A stretch of 64,000 bases of DNA from Prorocentrum cordatum. Lineage: Eukaryota > Sar > Dinophyceae > Prorocentrales > Prorocentraceae. A program made the position numbers and the translations under genes. Below the pieces are notes generated by a model. It had not been told where the DNA came from. It ran no database searches and saw only the letters and a program-made list of their open reading frames with translations. Location: NCBI GenBank assembly GCA_963575745.1, contig CAUYUJ010019256.1, positions 96,390-160,389 on the forward strand. Direction: 5' to 3'. Of this stretch, positions 62,494 through 64,000 are shown in pieces; positions within the stretch are counted from its first letter, which is position 1, and each line of letters starts with the position of its first letter.

Positions 62494-62654
62494 TTAAGTC
62501 GGGCCTGTCCCTCTACAGGGGGAACATTCAAAAATAGGCCAAAAATAATATGGGGACGATTATTTTTAGCATTTTGTGACCATTTGGGAGCAGTTTGCTG
62601 GTATGTTTTATGTTTCGTCGAAAATCCCCCTGTAGGGGGACAGGCCCGACTTAA
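62494..62654. mobile_element. TIR-8 element, copy 5 (reference copy)
   Basis: 161 bp with near-perfect ends: TTAAGTCGGGCCTGTCCCTC then TACAGGGGGAA on the left, CCCCCTGTAGGGGGACAGGC then CCGACTTAA on the right. Perfect 8-bp direct repeats GGGTAGAA flank it (62,486-62,493 and 62,655-62,662), the clearest target duplication of the family. The interior is AT-rich (ATATGGGGACGATTATTTTT). No coding. Confidence 0.95.
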
Positions 62655-62761
62655 GGGTAGAAGGGCCCCCCCCGTGGCTTCAAGCAGACGCCGCCACGCG
62701 CGGGGCGCTCCACGGGGCCACTGAGGTCCCGAGACGCGCGGGAGGCGACCTCGCCAGTGGC

Positions 62762-63355
62762 GTGGAGGGCGCCTGCGTTGCGGCACCTGTCTGGGGAGGC
62801 CCCAGGCCCAAGCATAGTACTGCTCGGCATGTTGGGCGTGGGTTTTGGAAGCTAGCCCATGGCCGCTCTGCCAGGCTGGCCAGAGTCAAGTCGCACGCGC
62901 TCCCAGAGAGTCAAGTCCGCCCAGGAGTGTCCCAGACTCACTGGTTGGCGAACGGAGCGGCAGACAAGGGAGCGGAGAAGTATGCCCGCGAGTCCCGGGT
63001 TCCGCCAGAGGATTTTGCCCGCCTCATCGAGGCGGACCGTCGCGTTTTGCAGGTCCAGGAACACTTGCTGGCCGTTGCGCTGGACGTGGCCGCAAAGGCC
63101 CGCGCCCTCTACGGCCCTTCGAAAAGGGCCGCGGGAATCGCCCACGGGAAAGCTCGGAGGCGGGAGGAGGCGGGGGCGGTGGAGGAGGCCCTCCAAGCCA
63201 CCGCTCATCCGCCCGTCCGTTACTTTCTCGGGTGGCGTTGTCAGGGCCAGGGCCGAGAAAGGGCGGGTGGTAGAGTGGTCTGGGGGGAATGTTCTGGAAT
63301 GCGTGAGTCCCTGCACCCATCATTCCGCATTCGGACCACGAGTGGCGCTGTCTAG
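62762..63355 (+). pseudogene. LINE RNase H C-terminal part
   Basis: A 197-codon open frame. RVKSHALPESQVRPGVSQTH is the strand-turn that holds the KVKSH motif of retroelement RNase H; WLANGAADKGAEKYARE matches the GNxxADxxA motif with the catalytic Asp kept (Gly of GN is Ala here). A long helix follows (FARLIEADRRVLQVQEHLLA), as in dinoflagellate LINEs, then a basic, Ala-rich tail. The N-terminal RNase H strands with the other catalytic acids are missing upstream, where the TIR-8 element and GGA tract lie, and no C-terminal zinc-finger is clear. It is a 5'-truncated fragment with an intact frame. Confidence 0.7.
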
Positions 63356-63605
63356 TGTGAGTATTGAGGGAGTTGCGGGCCCCGTTCCAAGCAACGTAAG
63401 GGCCCTGTTAAAAGTGCAGGAGCCGACCAAGCCTAGCGTTCCCAGATCTCGAGGGGAGTCGGAGGCTCGTACCACCCAAGGCTTGGGCAGCGGGCCGTTT
63501 CTCGCCAGGTTACAAATCCTGGCCGGAGAGTGCTCACTGATTCTGTTGAATCGCCAAATCGTTTCGCTCGCCGCGCCTGGCTCGAGGAGCTCGCGGTGAA
63601 TTCCC
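63356..63605. other. Spacer
   Basis: No gene recognised. Confidence 0.4.
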
Positions 63606-63705
63606 AAAGAAAGGAGGAGGAAAGGAGGAGGAGGAGGAGGAGGAGGAGGAGGAGGAGGAGGAGGAGGGGGAGAGGAGGAGAAGGAGGAGGAGGAGGAGGA
63701 GGCGA
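63606..63705. repeat. (GGA)n tract
   Basis: About 95 bp of imperfect GGA repeat. Confidence 0.95.
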
Positions 63706-64000
63706 AACCCGAGGCCTTCGGTGACTGTTGTGGTCAAGCGGGTCCATTGCGTTGAATGGCACTTTTTGTGGCGGAGGTGGCCCGGAGCAAGACAGGAAGC
63801 GCCACCCCCTTTTGCGCAAGCGTGTTGGCAGGACCATGCTGGCGCGCAGGCTGCGCTGACGAGGAGGAGGAGGAGGAGGAGGAGGAGGAGGGAGGAAAGA
63901 AGAAGGGACTAGTTATTGCGACCGCACTTCGCCGGGCCGCGTCGCCCCCTTCCGAGCGCGCGCGGGCCGGGCGCGCGCGCGCGGGCCGCCGCGTCACCAC
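63706..64000. other. Window end: spacer with a short GGA tract and CG-rich terminus
   Basis: GGA repeat at 63,860-63,893, then a very CG-rich stretch (GCGCGCGCGCGCGGGCC) to the window edge. No gene. Confidence 0.6.

Noticed and set aside
1-64000. rRNA genes, intact tRNA genes, snRNA or 5S genes
   Set aside because: None recognised on either strand by conserved core motifs; absence is not proof without a covariance-model scan.

Overview
The window looks like a piece of a large, GC-rich, repeat-saturated eukaryotic nuclear genome, most probably a dinoflagellate. The basis is inference. There are no operons, no ribosome-binding sites and no compact long genes. Five degraded coding fragments resemble the endonuclease, reverse transcriptase, RNase H and C-terminal zinc-finger parts of the non-LTR retroelement proteins typical of dinoflagellate genomes. 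Micro- and minisatellites are very abundant. I see no rRNA, no intact tRNA, no convincing spliced leader and no complete gene.

Layout. 1-5.1 kb: interspersed repeats, a 0.5-kb GAT tract, a GC-rich 15-mer minisatellite, TCC/GGGA/AGC tracts. 5.0 kb: first copy of an inverted-repeat element (called TIR-8 here). 5.6-8.4 kb: broken LINE reverse transcriptase and zinc-finger remnants, with a separate foldback element. 9.5-13.5 kb: back-to-back satellites (77-bp minisatellite, TATGG pentamers, GT, CT). 14.1-23.9 kb: a higher-order tandem array of six composite units of about 1.2-1.9 kb, preceded by a 75-bp minisatellite and closed by a 15-bp 'ATTGCACCACAT' satellite. 24-32 kb: foldbacks, decamer-like repeats, small minisatellites and one weak coding-like segment. 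32.2-36.2 kb: a cluster of related inverted-repeat elements. 36-45 kb: mixed repeats plus an endonuclease fragment of a LINE. 45.1-46.1 kb: a minimal version of the 14-24 kb array without the large units. 46.9-48.3 kb: a 103-bp minisatellite abutting the best coding-like exon of the window. 49-57 kb: a tRNA-like pseudogene or SINE candidate and many interspersed repeat copies. 58.1-59.9 kb: LINE endonuclease and reverse transcriptase start. 62.0-63.4 kb: GGA tract, the cleanest TIR-8 element, LINE RNase H fragment.

Together the window reads as heterochromatin-like or intergenic DNA built by non-autonomous DNA elements, decayed LINEs and tandem expansion. The points most worth following are the higher-order array and its solo counterpart, and the TIR-8 family, whose 8-bp flanking duplications can be read in three of five copies. 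Names such as TIR-8, REP-A, REP-B, REP-C, FB-1 and TIR-155 are labels used only here.
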